This document shows positions 17,159-23,743 of a stretch of 36,427 nucleotides of DNA, in pieces. Source of the stretch: Alcaligenaceae bacterium (GTDB lineage Bacteria > Pseudomonadota > Gammaproteobacteria > Burkholderiales > Burkholderiaceae_B); the NCBI GenBank assembly GCA_012727555.1, contig JAAYGT010000099.1, positions 1 through 36,427 of the forward strand, written 5' to 3'. How positions within the stretch are numbered: position 1 is the stretch's first letter; each line of letters opens with the position of its first letter. The position numbers and the translations under genes are program-made. The notes below the pieces were generated by a model. It was not told the DNA's origin, ran no database searches, and saw only the letters and a list, made by a program, of their open reading frames with translations.

Positions 17159-18007
17159 TCAGTCGTAGGGTTTGTCGTGGTTGTGTTCACCGTACTGTTT
17201 GCTGTCGTGGCTGTACCAGATTTGCCCACGATTGGCATCGCGAATCTGTTTCAGGCGGTCGATGGACTGCATGGACAAATTGGTGTTCCAGGTGATGCCT
17301 GGAATGACGCCCGCTTCGTTTTCAGCGGTATAAATGGCATCGGCAGCCAGCAGCAACATGCCGGTGTTCTTGAGCTTGACCTGCAAGGACTGGTGACCTT
17401 GCGTGTGGCCCTTGGTATCGAGCACAACGATACTGCCATCGCCGAAGAGGTCGAAATCACCGTTCAATTGCAGGAAGTCGTAGTCGCGCGTGGTGTCGTA
17501 GTCTTTCATGACATAGGCGGCGCGCTGGAATTTTTCAGGCCACCATGCAGCACGCAATTCTTCTTTCTGAACGACATGCTTGGCTTTGGGAAACAGTTTG
17601 ATGTTACCCGCGTGATCAAGGTGAAAATGTGAATAAATGACGTGTGTAACGTCTTCAGGCTTGAAACCCAGTTTGGCCAACTGACGATCAATGACTTCGT
17701 CGCGTGTTTGCATGGCATTGAAAGCGCCGCACAGGCCCTGGCCCCAATAGTTGGCACATTGGCCATCGGAAACGGCGACATTATTGCCGGTATCGAACAG
17801 CAACAAGCCACGTGGATGCTGAATGACATACATGGCCACAGGCACCTTGATTTTTGTACCCACACCGGACATGGCGGTGAGCCAGCCCTTGTCGAGTTCC
17901 AGTTGCCCGCTGGAAACCTGCCATAACTTGATATCTTGTGCAGCCGCAAATGTACTGACGGCACACAGGGCGCTGGCGAGCAAGCCCTTTACGAACCCAC
18001 GCTTCAT
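17159..18007 (-). CDS. Exported metallo-beta-lactamase-fold hydrolase, AHL lactonase-like
   Basis: Predicted periplasmic di-zinc hydrolase of 282 residues. A Sec signal peptide (MKRGFVKGLLASALCAVSTFAAAQ) is followed by an MBL domain with all expected ligands: H127, H129, D131 and H132 in SHFHLDH, H205 in HTQGHQS, D223 in AADAIY and H267 in YSHD. Y226, three residues after D223, matches the active-site tyrosine of AiiA lactonase. The QHPRGLLLFDTGN block also suits the N-acyl homoserine lactonase group. ATG 18007 is preceded by AGGAGA. It lies about 57 nt before the Gld-like ATPase gene on the same strand and could share its transcript. Other lactones or esters are possible substrates. Confidence 0.88.
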   Translation of the reverse strand: MKRGFVKGLLASALCAVSTFAAAQDIKLWQVSSGQLELDKGWLTAMSGVGTKIKVPVAMYVIQHPRGLLLFDTGNNVAVSDGQCANYWGQGLCGAFNAMQTRDEVIDRQLAKLGFKPEDVTHVIYSHFHLDHAGNIKLFPKAKHVVQKEELRAAWWPEKFQRAAYVMKDYDTTRDYDFLQLNGDFDLFGDGSIVVLDTKGHTQGHQSLQVKLKNTGMLLLAADAIYTAENEAGVIPGITWNTNLSMQSIDRLKQIRDANRGQIWYSHDSKQYGEHNHDKPYD

Positions 18008-18123
18008 TGAAGTCTCCTCTACTGCGTAAAAAGATGATTTTTGGTTTTCTCTCGGGGCACGCTGCATCGTGTGGAAACAGAGCGCTTTCTTTTATATTTT
18101 TAGGTACTTTTTAAAGCACGGAC

Positions 18124-18152
18124 ATTCTTGCGTAATCCGGTTGCAGCGTCAA
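18124..18152 (-). promoter_or_regulatory. Candidate promoter for the metallo-hydrolase gene
   Basis: On the minus strand TTGACG (18152-18147) is spaced 17 nt from AAGAAT (18129-18124). The -35 box is a 5 of 6 match and the -10 box a 4 of 6 match. It lies about 120 nt upstream of the ATG at 18007 and downstream of the terminator that closes the preceding minus-strand gene. An AT-rich TATAAA nearer the gene is an alternative -10 box. Confidence 0.3.
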
Positions 18153-18167
18153 TAGCCGCTCAATAAC

Positions 18168-18193
18168 AAAAAAACCGGCAGACGGCCGGCTTT
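18168..18193 (-). terminator. Terminator of the minus-strand Bug receptor gene
   Basis: Read on the minus strand, AAGCCGGC-CGTCT-GCCGGTTT forms an 8-bp stem (one G-U) with a 5-nt loop and runs into seven T, a classic intrinsic terminator. It lies about 70 nt past the stop at 18264. A second perfect hairpin, GGCCGG-AAAA-CCGGCC, sits at 18214-18229 between the gene and the terminator. Confidence 0.75.
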
Positions 18194-18263
18194 CAATGTT
18201 TCAGCAGGCGACCGGCCGGAAAACCGGCCAGTGCCCTCAAGAATACACCCAATGAAAAACGGA

Positions 18264-19256
18264 TTAATTCAATTTGATATTGCCCTTGGCGACCACTTCT
18301 TTGGCCCAGTCGTACTGGGTTTTGATTTCTTTGGCAAACTCTTCAGGTGTGTTTCCGGAAGGCGCTGCCCCCTGCTGTTCAAGGGCCTCAATGACTTTGG
18401 GATCTTTCAAAGCCTGGACTGCCGCATCGCGAAGCGTTTTGATGACGTCAGGCGAGGTACCTGCCGGGGCCAGCAAGCCATACCAGGCCGGATTGTTCAA
18501 CTGAGGGTAACCCTCTTCGGCCAGTGTAGGCACGTCGGGCAGAGACTTCAGGCGCTCGGGCCAGGCAATGGCCAGTGCGCGCAATTTTCCGGCTTGAATC
18601 TGGGCCATGGAAGAAGGCAGGTTGTCGAACATGCTGTCGATCTGGCCGCCCACGGCATCGATGACGGCCGGGCCTGAACCTTTGTAAGGTACGTGAATGG
18701 CATCGGTACCGGTTGCTTGCTTGAATGCCTCACCGAACAGGTGAAGAATTGAACAGGTTCCCGAACTGCCATGTGAATACTTGCCAGGGTTGTCTTTCAG
18801 GACCTGCACGAATTCCTTGAAGGTTTTAGCCGGGAAAGCGGGGTTGACTTCGATGACATTGGGCACGTTGGCAAAATTGGTAACCGGCATGAAGTCTTTC
18901 AGGGGATCGTAGGGCAGGTCGTTCGGACGACATGCACTGTTGACTGCCAGCGTGGACACCGTGGCGATGGACAATGTATAGCCATCAGGCGCTGCCCGCG
19001 CGGCTTCAGCGGCACCAATGGCACCCCCTGCCCCCCCCTTGTTTTCAACGACCATGGTCTGGCCCAGAATGGCACCCATGCGTTGCGTAACGATTCGGGC
19101 AACGATGTCGGTGGACCCACCCGGTGCAAAAGGCACAATGACACGGATGGGTTTGTCGGGATAAGCCGCATGGGCAACACCACCGAACGCGGTAACCGAG
19201 GTGACCGCGGTAACGGCCAAGGCAAACGCTGTGAATTTCTGCTTGAATAAAGCCAT
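18264..19256 (-). CDS. Bug/TctC-family tripartite tricarboxylate transporter receptor
   Basis: Periplasmic solute-binding protein of the Bug family, 330 residues. It has a signal peptide ending GGVAHA, then the family start AYPDKPIRVIVPFAPGGSTDIVARI. Further typical blocks are VVENKGGAGGAIGA, HGSSGTCSILHLFGEAF, IHVPYKGSGPAVIDAVGGQIDSMFDNLPSS and RALAIAWPERLKSLPDVPTLAEEG. GGAGG lies about 10 nt upstream of the ATG. It is divergent from a second Bug gene starting at 19503. No membrane subunits are nearby, so it must use transporter parts encoded elsewhere or act as a sensor-type receptor. The ligand is unknown. Confidence 0.95.
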   Translation of the reverse strand: MALFKQKFTAFALAVTAVTSVTAFGGVAHAAYPDKPIRVIVPFAPGGSTDIVARIVTQRMGAILGQTMVVENKGGAGGAIGAAEAARAAPDGYTLSIATVSTLAVNSACRPNDLPYDPLKDFMPVTNFANVPNVIEVNPAFPAKTFKEFVQVLKDNPGKYSHGSSGTCSILHLFGEAFKQATGTDAIHVPYKGSGPAVIDAVGGQIDSMFDNLPSSMAQIQAGKLRALAIAWPERLKSLPDVPTLAEEGYPQLNNPAWYGLLAPAGTSPDVIKTLRDAAVQALKDPKVIEALEQQGAAPSGNTPEEFAKEIKTQYDWAKEVVAKGNIKLN

Positions 19257-19502
19257 GATTTCATGTCCTCCGGACGGGTTGATTACCTGGAAATAGTAGC
19301 ACCATACGGTTGAAAACTAAGGGTAACCCCAAGTGGCTTCGTGAATCGAATATGTTACAAAGGAACCGTGACCCCGGTTCGCAGCACACGCCTGCATACA
19401 ACGCAGAGCACCTTAAAAGAAATGCCGGGGCTTTCGTGTCAACTCCCGGTTCCACTCGCGTCGCCGTACGTCGGGTTTCAGCCTCATCTCACAGGAGACA
19501 TT

Positions 19503-20489
19503 GTGAAGATCACCCAATTAAGCAAGCTTGTTGTCGGCACCGTTGCCCTGGCAATGGCCTCGGGCATGGCCTTTGCCCAGCAGGCATCCAACTACCCCGA
19601 CAAACCCATACGCTGGGTTGTTCCTTATACACCGGGCGGCTTCACCGACAACGTTGCCCGTATGGTCACAGGCAAGCTATCCGAAGTACTGGGCCAAACC
19701 ATCGTGGTTGAAAACAAGCCAGGCGCCAATTCCATCATCGGCGTTGAAACCGTCTCGAAGGCAGCCCCCGATGGCTACACCATTGTCACCATCCTGCCTG
19801 CCCATACAGCCAACCTTACGCTGTACAAAGAAAGGCTTTCCGATCCCCTCATCCAGAACATGGTGCCCGTGTCACTGGCCGGGCTCTCACCACTCATTCT
19901 GACCACAACCAAATCGCTGCCGGTCAAGACAACAGCTGAACTGATTGACTATGCCAAGAAAAACCCGGGCAAGCTGTCATTCGGTTCATCGGGGGTGGGG
20001 TCATCGGCGCACCTGACCACTGAATTGCTCAAGCACACGGCCGGCATCGACATGGTCCATATACCCTACAAAGGAACTGCGCCGGCGTTGGCCGATCTGA
20101 TCGGTGGCAATATCCAGGTGCTGGTCGATGTTCCCATCAGCATGCTGCCCCAGGTGAAAGGTGACAAGGTCAATGCATTGGGCATGTTTGCCGCCAAGCG
20201 CCTTGAAGCAGCACCCGGCATTCCCACGCTGCCCGAATCAGGCGGCCCGGCCATTGAGGCCGCCAGTTGGGTGATGTTCATGGCACCCGCCGGCACACCG
20301 CCTGAAATTGTCCAGAAGCTTTCCGATGGCGTGGCCAAGGTGTTGCAAGACCCCGAAATCAAGGCACGCTTTGCCGAGCTTTCAGTCATACCGGGCGGCG
20401 AAAGCCCGGCAGCAACCAAGAAATTCTTCGACGATGAAGCCCAGAAATGGGAAAAAGTCATTACAACGGCTGGCGTGAAAGCTGAATGA
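19503..20489 (+). CDS. Bug/TctC-family tripartite tricarboxylate transporter receptor
   Basis: Third Bug receptor of the window, about 328 residues. The frame is open from 19341, but the GTG at 19503 is the likely start: AGGAG lies 5 nt upstream and a signal peptide follows at once (VKITQLSKLVVGTVALAMASGMAFAQQ). The mature protein begins YPDKPIRWVVPYTPGGFTDNVARMV. Later blocks FGSSGVGSSAHLTTELL, MVHIPYKGTAPALADLIGGNIQVLVD and LPESGGPAIEAASWVMFMAPAGTP fit the family. The divergent partner at 18264-19256 is a clear paralogue but not a recent copy. A strong terminator follows at 20546-20578. Confidence 0.94.
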   Translation: MKITQLSKLVVGTVALAMASGMAFAQQASNYPDKPIRWVVPYTPGGFTDNVARMVTGKLSEVLGQTIVVENKPGANSIIGVETVSKAAPDGYTIVTILPAHTANLTLYKERLSDPLIQNMVPVSLAGLSPLILTTTKSLPVKTTAELIDYAKKNPGKLSFGSSGVGSSAHLTTELLKHTAGIDMVHIPYKGTAPALADLIGGNIQVLVDVPISMLPQVKGDKVNALGMFAAKRLEAAPGIPTLPESGGPAIEAASWVMFMAPAGTPPEIVQKLSDGVAKVLQDPEIKARFAELSVIPGGESPAATKKFFDDEAQKWEKVITTAGVKAE

Positions 20490-20545
20490 TCCCCGCATGA
20501 CACCGCCCTGCCCACAAAGGGGCAGGCAGTGCACAAACAGTACCC

Positions 20546-20578
20546 GAAAACGCCCACTGAGCACCAGTGGGCGTTTTC
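20546..20578 (+). terminator. Intrinsic terminator after the plus-strand Bug gene
   Basis: A perfect 14-bp stem, gaaaacgcccactg with cagtgggcgttttc, closes a 5-nt loop (agcac) and is followed by CATTTTTTCG. It lies 57 nt after the stop of the Bug gene and upstream of the nitronate monooxygenase start. Confidence 0.9.
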
Positions 20579-20750
20579 ATTTTTTCGCTTAATGCACCTG
20601 AATGCACCAACAACGACCCGAAGCGGCAACATGGTGCCCGGAAAACAACACCTGTCAAAACTGGCAAACACTTCAAAAAACATTTTTTCGGTATTATTGT
20701 CTCAATGCACTATCAAGCATAACCATCTTCCACAACCCAATACATCCAAA

Positions 20751-21743
20751 ATGAATCAAACTATCTCAACCGATATCACGAAACTTTTCGGCACAGAACT
20801 ACCCATCGTGGCAGGCGGGCTCATGTGGCTGGCCAATGCCGAGTACGTCGCGGCAGCGGCCAAGGCAGGCATCATCGGCTTCATCACTGCCGCCACCTTC
20901 CCCAACATTAACGACCTGCGCGCGGAAATTCGCAAATGCCGTGATCTGTGCGAAGGCAAACCGTTTGGCGTCAATGTGTCGATGCTGCCCAAACTGGTAC
21001 CTGGCGAGCAAACCCAGACCATTTTTGAACTGGTGGCCGACGAAGGGGTCAAGTTTGTAGAAACAGCAGGGCGCGATCCGAGCGAATTCATCCCGTTCCT
21101 GAAGTCGGCCGGGATCAAGGTCGTGCACAAAGTGCCCGCCGTGCGTTATGCCGTCAAGGCCCAAAAAGCAGGTGTCGATGCCGTGACCATCGTAGGTGCC
21201 GAGTGCGGCGGGCACCCGGGCATGGACATGGTCGGCAGCTTTGTTAACGCAGCCTGGGCACAGAACCAATTATCCATACCATACCTGATCGGCGGTGGCG
21301 TAGGCCATGGCTCACAAATTGTGGCGGCACTGGCCATGGGCGCCTCGGGCGTTGTGGTGGGTACGCGCTTTCTGGTGGCCAATGAAATCTGGGCACATAC
21401 TGACTACAAACAGCGCCTGATCGAAGCCCAACCCACCGACACCGACCTGTGCATGAGCTCAGTACGCAACACCGTACGCTCCCTGCGTAACGAAACGACG
21501 GCAGCAGTGAAGGCCCTGGAAGCGGAAAACCCGAATGTAACCATTGCCGACCTGATGCCCTACGTCGCGGGCAAAATCGGACGTGAAGCCTACCTTTCAG
21601 GCGACTGGCGCAAAGGCATTCTGTCGGCAGGCCATGCGCTGGCCTTTGTTGAACGCCTTGACTCGCTTGCCGATATCGTTGGACAATTGCGACACGAAAT
21701 GACGCAAAGCCTGGCTCGTATTGATCAGTTGCGCACACACTGA
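20751..21743 (+). CDS. Nitronate monooxygenase (2-nitropropane dioxygenase-like)
   Basis: FMN-dependent TIM-barrel enzyme that oxidises nitronates such as propionate 3-nitronate, 330 residues. Family marks: PIVAGGLMWLANAEYVAAAAKAG at the N-terminus, FGVNVSML, KVVHKVPAVRYAVKAQKAGVDAV, the AECGGHPG block with the candidate catalytic His at H155, and the FMN-phosphate region GGGVGHG (181-187) with GASGVVVGTRF (197-207). I chose the ATG at 20751 because the homologous region begins just after it; the frame is open back to 20529 but that part runs through the terminator at 20546-20578. Cytoplasmic and possibly a single-gene unit. It may detoxify nitro compounds, but related enzymes with other substrates exist. 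Confidence 0.92.
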   Translation: MNQTISTDITKLFGTELPIVAGGLMWLANAEYVAAAAKAGIIGFITAATFPNINDLRAEIRKCRDLCEGKPFGVNVSMLPKLVPGEQTQTIFELVADEGVKFVETAGRDPSEFIPFLKSAGIKVVHKVPAVRYAVKAQKAGVDAVTIVGAECGGHPGMDMVGSFVNAAWAQNQLSIPYLIGGGVGHGSQIVAALAMGASGVVVGTRFLVANEIWAHTDYKQRLIEAQPTDTDLCMSSVRNTVRSLRNETTAAVKALEAENPNVTIADLMPYVAGKIGREAYLSGDWRKGILSAGHALAFVERLDSLADIVGQLRHEMTQSLARIDQLRTH

Positions 21744-21745
21744 AC

Positions 21746-21798
21746 GCTTTCAATGCATGAAGTCGTAACATGACCGTTTTCAGCACTGCATTGAAAGC
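21746..21798. repeat. 12-bp inverted repeat after the nitronate monooxygenase gene
   Basis: GCTTTCAATGCA (21746-21757) and TGCATTGAAAGC (21787-21798) are perfect inverted copies separated by 29 nt. No T-run follows, so it is not a normal intrinsic terminator. It could be a poorly formed terminator, an RNA hairpin or a protein-binding site in the space before the bcs operon. Confidence 0.5.
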
Positions 21799-21893
21799 CC
21801 TGTAAAAACATTCAAGATCTTTTAAGTTTTTACAAATACGGGTATTCAGACACGCAAAAGCAACCTTTGTCATTTTTGGAAATCCGTTTCAGG

Positions 21894-21945
21894 TTGCGCA
21901 AAGTTTCTTCGCGGCTTATCATCCTGCCCATATTGATATATCAAT
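21894..21945 (+). promoter_or_regulatory. Candidate bcs promoter with operator-like palindrome
   Basis: TTGCGC (21894-21899) lies 17 nt from TATCAT (21917-21922), a fair -10 box with a weak -35 box. A perfect 14-nt palindrome, ATTGATATATCAAT (21932-21945), lies right where transcription would start and runs into a T-rich stretch. This is a natural place for a repressor site in front of bcsD at 21980. The regulator is unknown. Confidence 0.35.
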
Positions 21946-21979
21946 TTTTTTTCAAAAATATCAAAATCTGGCTGGTTTG

Positions 21980-22438
21980 ATGATGAACAATGCAGTGCTC
22001 GATTACTTGCTGTCGCAGAAACGTCCGGAAGATGCACGGTTCTTCACTGTGCATCTCATGCAACAGCTTCAGGCCAACGCCAACCCCGATGATCTGCTTC
22101 CCCTGATGCAGGCTGCCGGCATACAAGCGGCGCGGGGTATGTCGCTGCCCCCGTGCCAAACCCTCACCCAGTTGCAAGACGCCATCAATGCGTACTGGAG
22201 CCAGTTGGGTTGGGGTGTGGTGGCGCTGGCGGAACACCCGGATCACCTTGTCATTGAGCACATGGCATCCCCACTGGAATCTTTGCTGGGTCGCACACAC
22301 CTGGAATACGGTGCCGCGTTTCTGGAAGGCGTGTATCAGGAATGGTTTGTCGAACTGGGTGCGGGCGAGAGTCTGCAGGTTCGACTGGCAGGGATCGACC
22401 CGGAAACCTGCGACCTGCTTTTCAGGCTTGCGCGCTAA
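21980..22438 (+). CDS. bcsD: Cellulose synthase subunit BcsD
   Basis: Small periplasmic protein of about 152 residues. In Komagataeibacter BcsD forms an octameric ring that helps align glucan chains into crystalline ribbon. The assignment rests on the ARGMSLPPCQTLTQLQDAINAYWSQLGWG region, which lines up with the PPPCQTV...LIGWG block of Komagataeibacter BcsD, together with size and position. No signal peptide is seen, as in the known protein. Starts at 21980 and 21983 (ATGATG) are equally good; a TTG lies at 21977. First gene of the bcs operon. Presence of bcsD and absence of bcsE/bcsG makes this a type I-like cellulose operon. Confidence 0.88.
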   Translation: MMNNAVLDYLLSQKRPEDARFFTVHLMQQLQANANPDDLLPLMQAAGIQAARGMSLPPCQTLTQLQDAINAYWSQLGWGVVALAEHPDHLVIEHMASPLESLLGRTHLEYGAAFLEGVYQEWFVELGAGESLQVRLAGIDPETCDLLFRLAR

Positions 22439-22505
22439 TTGTTATATAATTTTTAACATAAAACCGAATAGTTATCATTTCATGAATTTCCGGGAGCCCT
22501 TTACC

Positions 22506-22970
22506 GTGAACAAATCAGAAGATGTCGGCAATCTGTTCGCGTTATTCAACCGCGAGGGCCAGCAGCGTTACCGCGAAATTGTCAAAAACGACCAGACCCT
22601 TGAAGCCCGTAAACGCTGGCCTGTTTTTTCCGAAGTGCCTCTTGGCAAAGCCAATGAGTTGCCCCAATCGCGCGAAACCCGGGCATCAAGCCGCGCTGAA
22701 CCCGCAACCCTGACACGAACACCAGGCCTGTTGCGTGCGCAAACATCACGCCCCACCGAGACCGTGCACAAGGCAGCCCCCCAACAGGAAGCCATGGCGC
22801 GCATGCCTGCAAGCACCGCACCGCACGCTGAGACCCGTCTGCAGAACCTTTTCCAGCGCCTTGAAAACGGAGCCGCAGCAACGCGCCCCATGCGCGAAAT
22901 ACCCGTTGAAACACCCCGGATCCTCAACAGGCAGTCACCTGTATCGACCCTTTTCAACAGATACAGGTAA
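22506..22970 (+). CDS. bcsP: Cellulose biosynthesis accessory protein BcsP (BcsR-like N-terminus)
   Basis: Protein of about 154 residues. The first 45 residues contain NLFALFNREGQQRYREIVK and then KRWPVFSEV, which resembles the KRWPLLAEF segment of E. coli BcsR. The remainder is rich in Arg, Thr, Ala and Pro and looks disordered, ending in a conserved-looking LQNLFQRLENG and PVSTLFNRYR. Position just before bcsQ fits BcsP/BcsR, which in enterobacteria stabilises BcsQ and the synthase. GTG 22506 is preferred because GGGAG lies upstream; ATG 22482 in the same frame has none. The gap to bcsD holds a perfect TATAAT at 22445-22450. The family name is inferred from context and the KRWP segment. Confidence 0.75.
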   Translation: MNKSEDVGNLFALFNREGQQRYREIVKNDQTLEARKRWPVFSEVPLGKANELPQSRETRASSRAEPATLTRTPGLLRAQTSRPTETVHKAAPQQEAMARMPASTAPHAETRLQNLFQRLENGAAATRPMREIPVETPRILNRQSPVSTLFNRYR

Positions 22971-22973
22971 GGT

Positions 22974-23741
22974 ATGGACATCATCTCGGTTGTATCAGCC
23001 AAGGGCGGGGTCGGCAAAAGCACGCTCACCGCCAATCTGGCGGTTGCCTTGCGAACCCGGGGGTATTCGGTACTGGCCGTCGATACCGACCCGCAAAACA
23101 GCCTGCACTTCCACTTTTCTTTTCGCCTGAAGAGCGATCAAGGTCTGGTACATGCGGCACACTCAGATCACAGTGTGCAACACCTCATCAGCCCCACGCC
23201 GGCCGGTGTTGACCTTCTTGCCTACGGGCACTGCACGGAATCACAGCGGGCAGATTTCGAACACGTATTGAACCGCTCCCCTGACTGGCTCGTGCGGTCG
23301 CTGCATAATCTGCAACCACGCTACGACCTGATTCTGCTCGATACACCACCGGGCGCCTCGTCGTACCTTGCCCAGGCCCTCAGTGCCTCGACACTGGTGG
23401 CCGGGGTAACGCTGGCCGATGCCGGTTCGTATGTCACATTGCCGCAACTGCAGTCGCTGGTGGACACCTACTGTCTGCCGCAGCGTCATTTCAAAGGCTT
23501 CGGCATCATTGTGAACCAGGTGGACCAAAACAAACCGCTGAACCGCGATGTCGTGAGCATGGTGCGTGCGTCGTTCGGCGAATCGGTCATGGGCCTGATC
23601 CACCTCGACCAGGCGGTCAGCGAAGCCCTGGCCTATGGTCAGGATCTTTTTCAATATGCTCCGCACAGTGAAGCGGCCCGTGACATTGCCGTGTGTGCAG
23701 ACTGGATCAACCGTGCACTGAGTGTCGTGAAGGTTGCCTGA
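22974..23741 (+). CDS. bcsQ: Cellulose biosynthesis protein BcsQ, ParA/MinD-like ATPase
   Basis: Cytoplasmic P-loop ATPase of 255 residues that, in E. coli, joins BcsR and the synthase and is needed for polar cellulose secretion. The deviant Walker A is KGGVGKST (10-17), with AVDTDPQNSLHFHF (D37, D39) as the switch I region and LLDTPPG with D123 as Walker B. The DPQNSLHFHF variant is typical of BcsQ/YhjQ rather than of chromosome-partition ParA. The start is 3 nt after the bcsP stop with GTAAGG just before it, and the stop lies 2 nt before bcsA, so coupling with both is likely. Confidence 0.95.
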   Translation: MDIISVVSAKGGVGKSTLTANLAVALRTRGYSVLAVDTDPQNSLHFHFSFRLKSDQGLVHAAHSDHSVQHLISPTPAGVDLLAYGHCTESQRADFEHVLNRSPDWLVRSLHNLQPRYDLILLDTPPGASSYLAQALSASTLVAGVTLADAGSYVTLPQLQSLVDTYCLPQRHFKGFGIIVNQVDQNKPLNRDVVSMVRASFGESVMGLIHLDQAVSEALAYGQDLFQYAPHSEAARDIAVCADWINRALSVVKVA

Positions 23742-23743
23742 TC

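Noticed and set aside
20529-20750. Upstream extension of the nitronate monooxygenase frame
   Set aside because: It runs through the perfect terminator hairpin at 20546-20578, and the family homology starts at the ATG at 20751.
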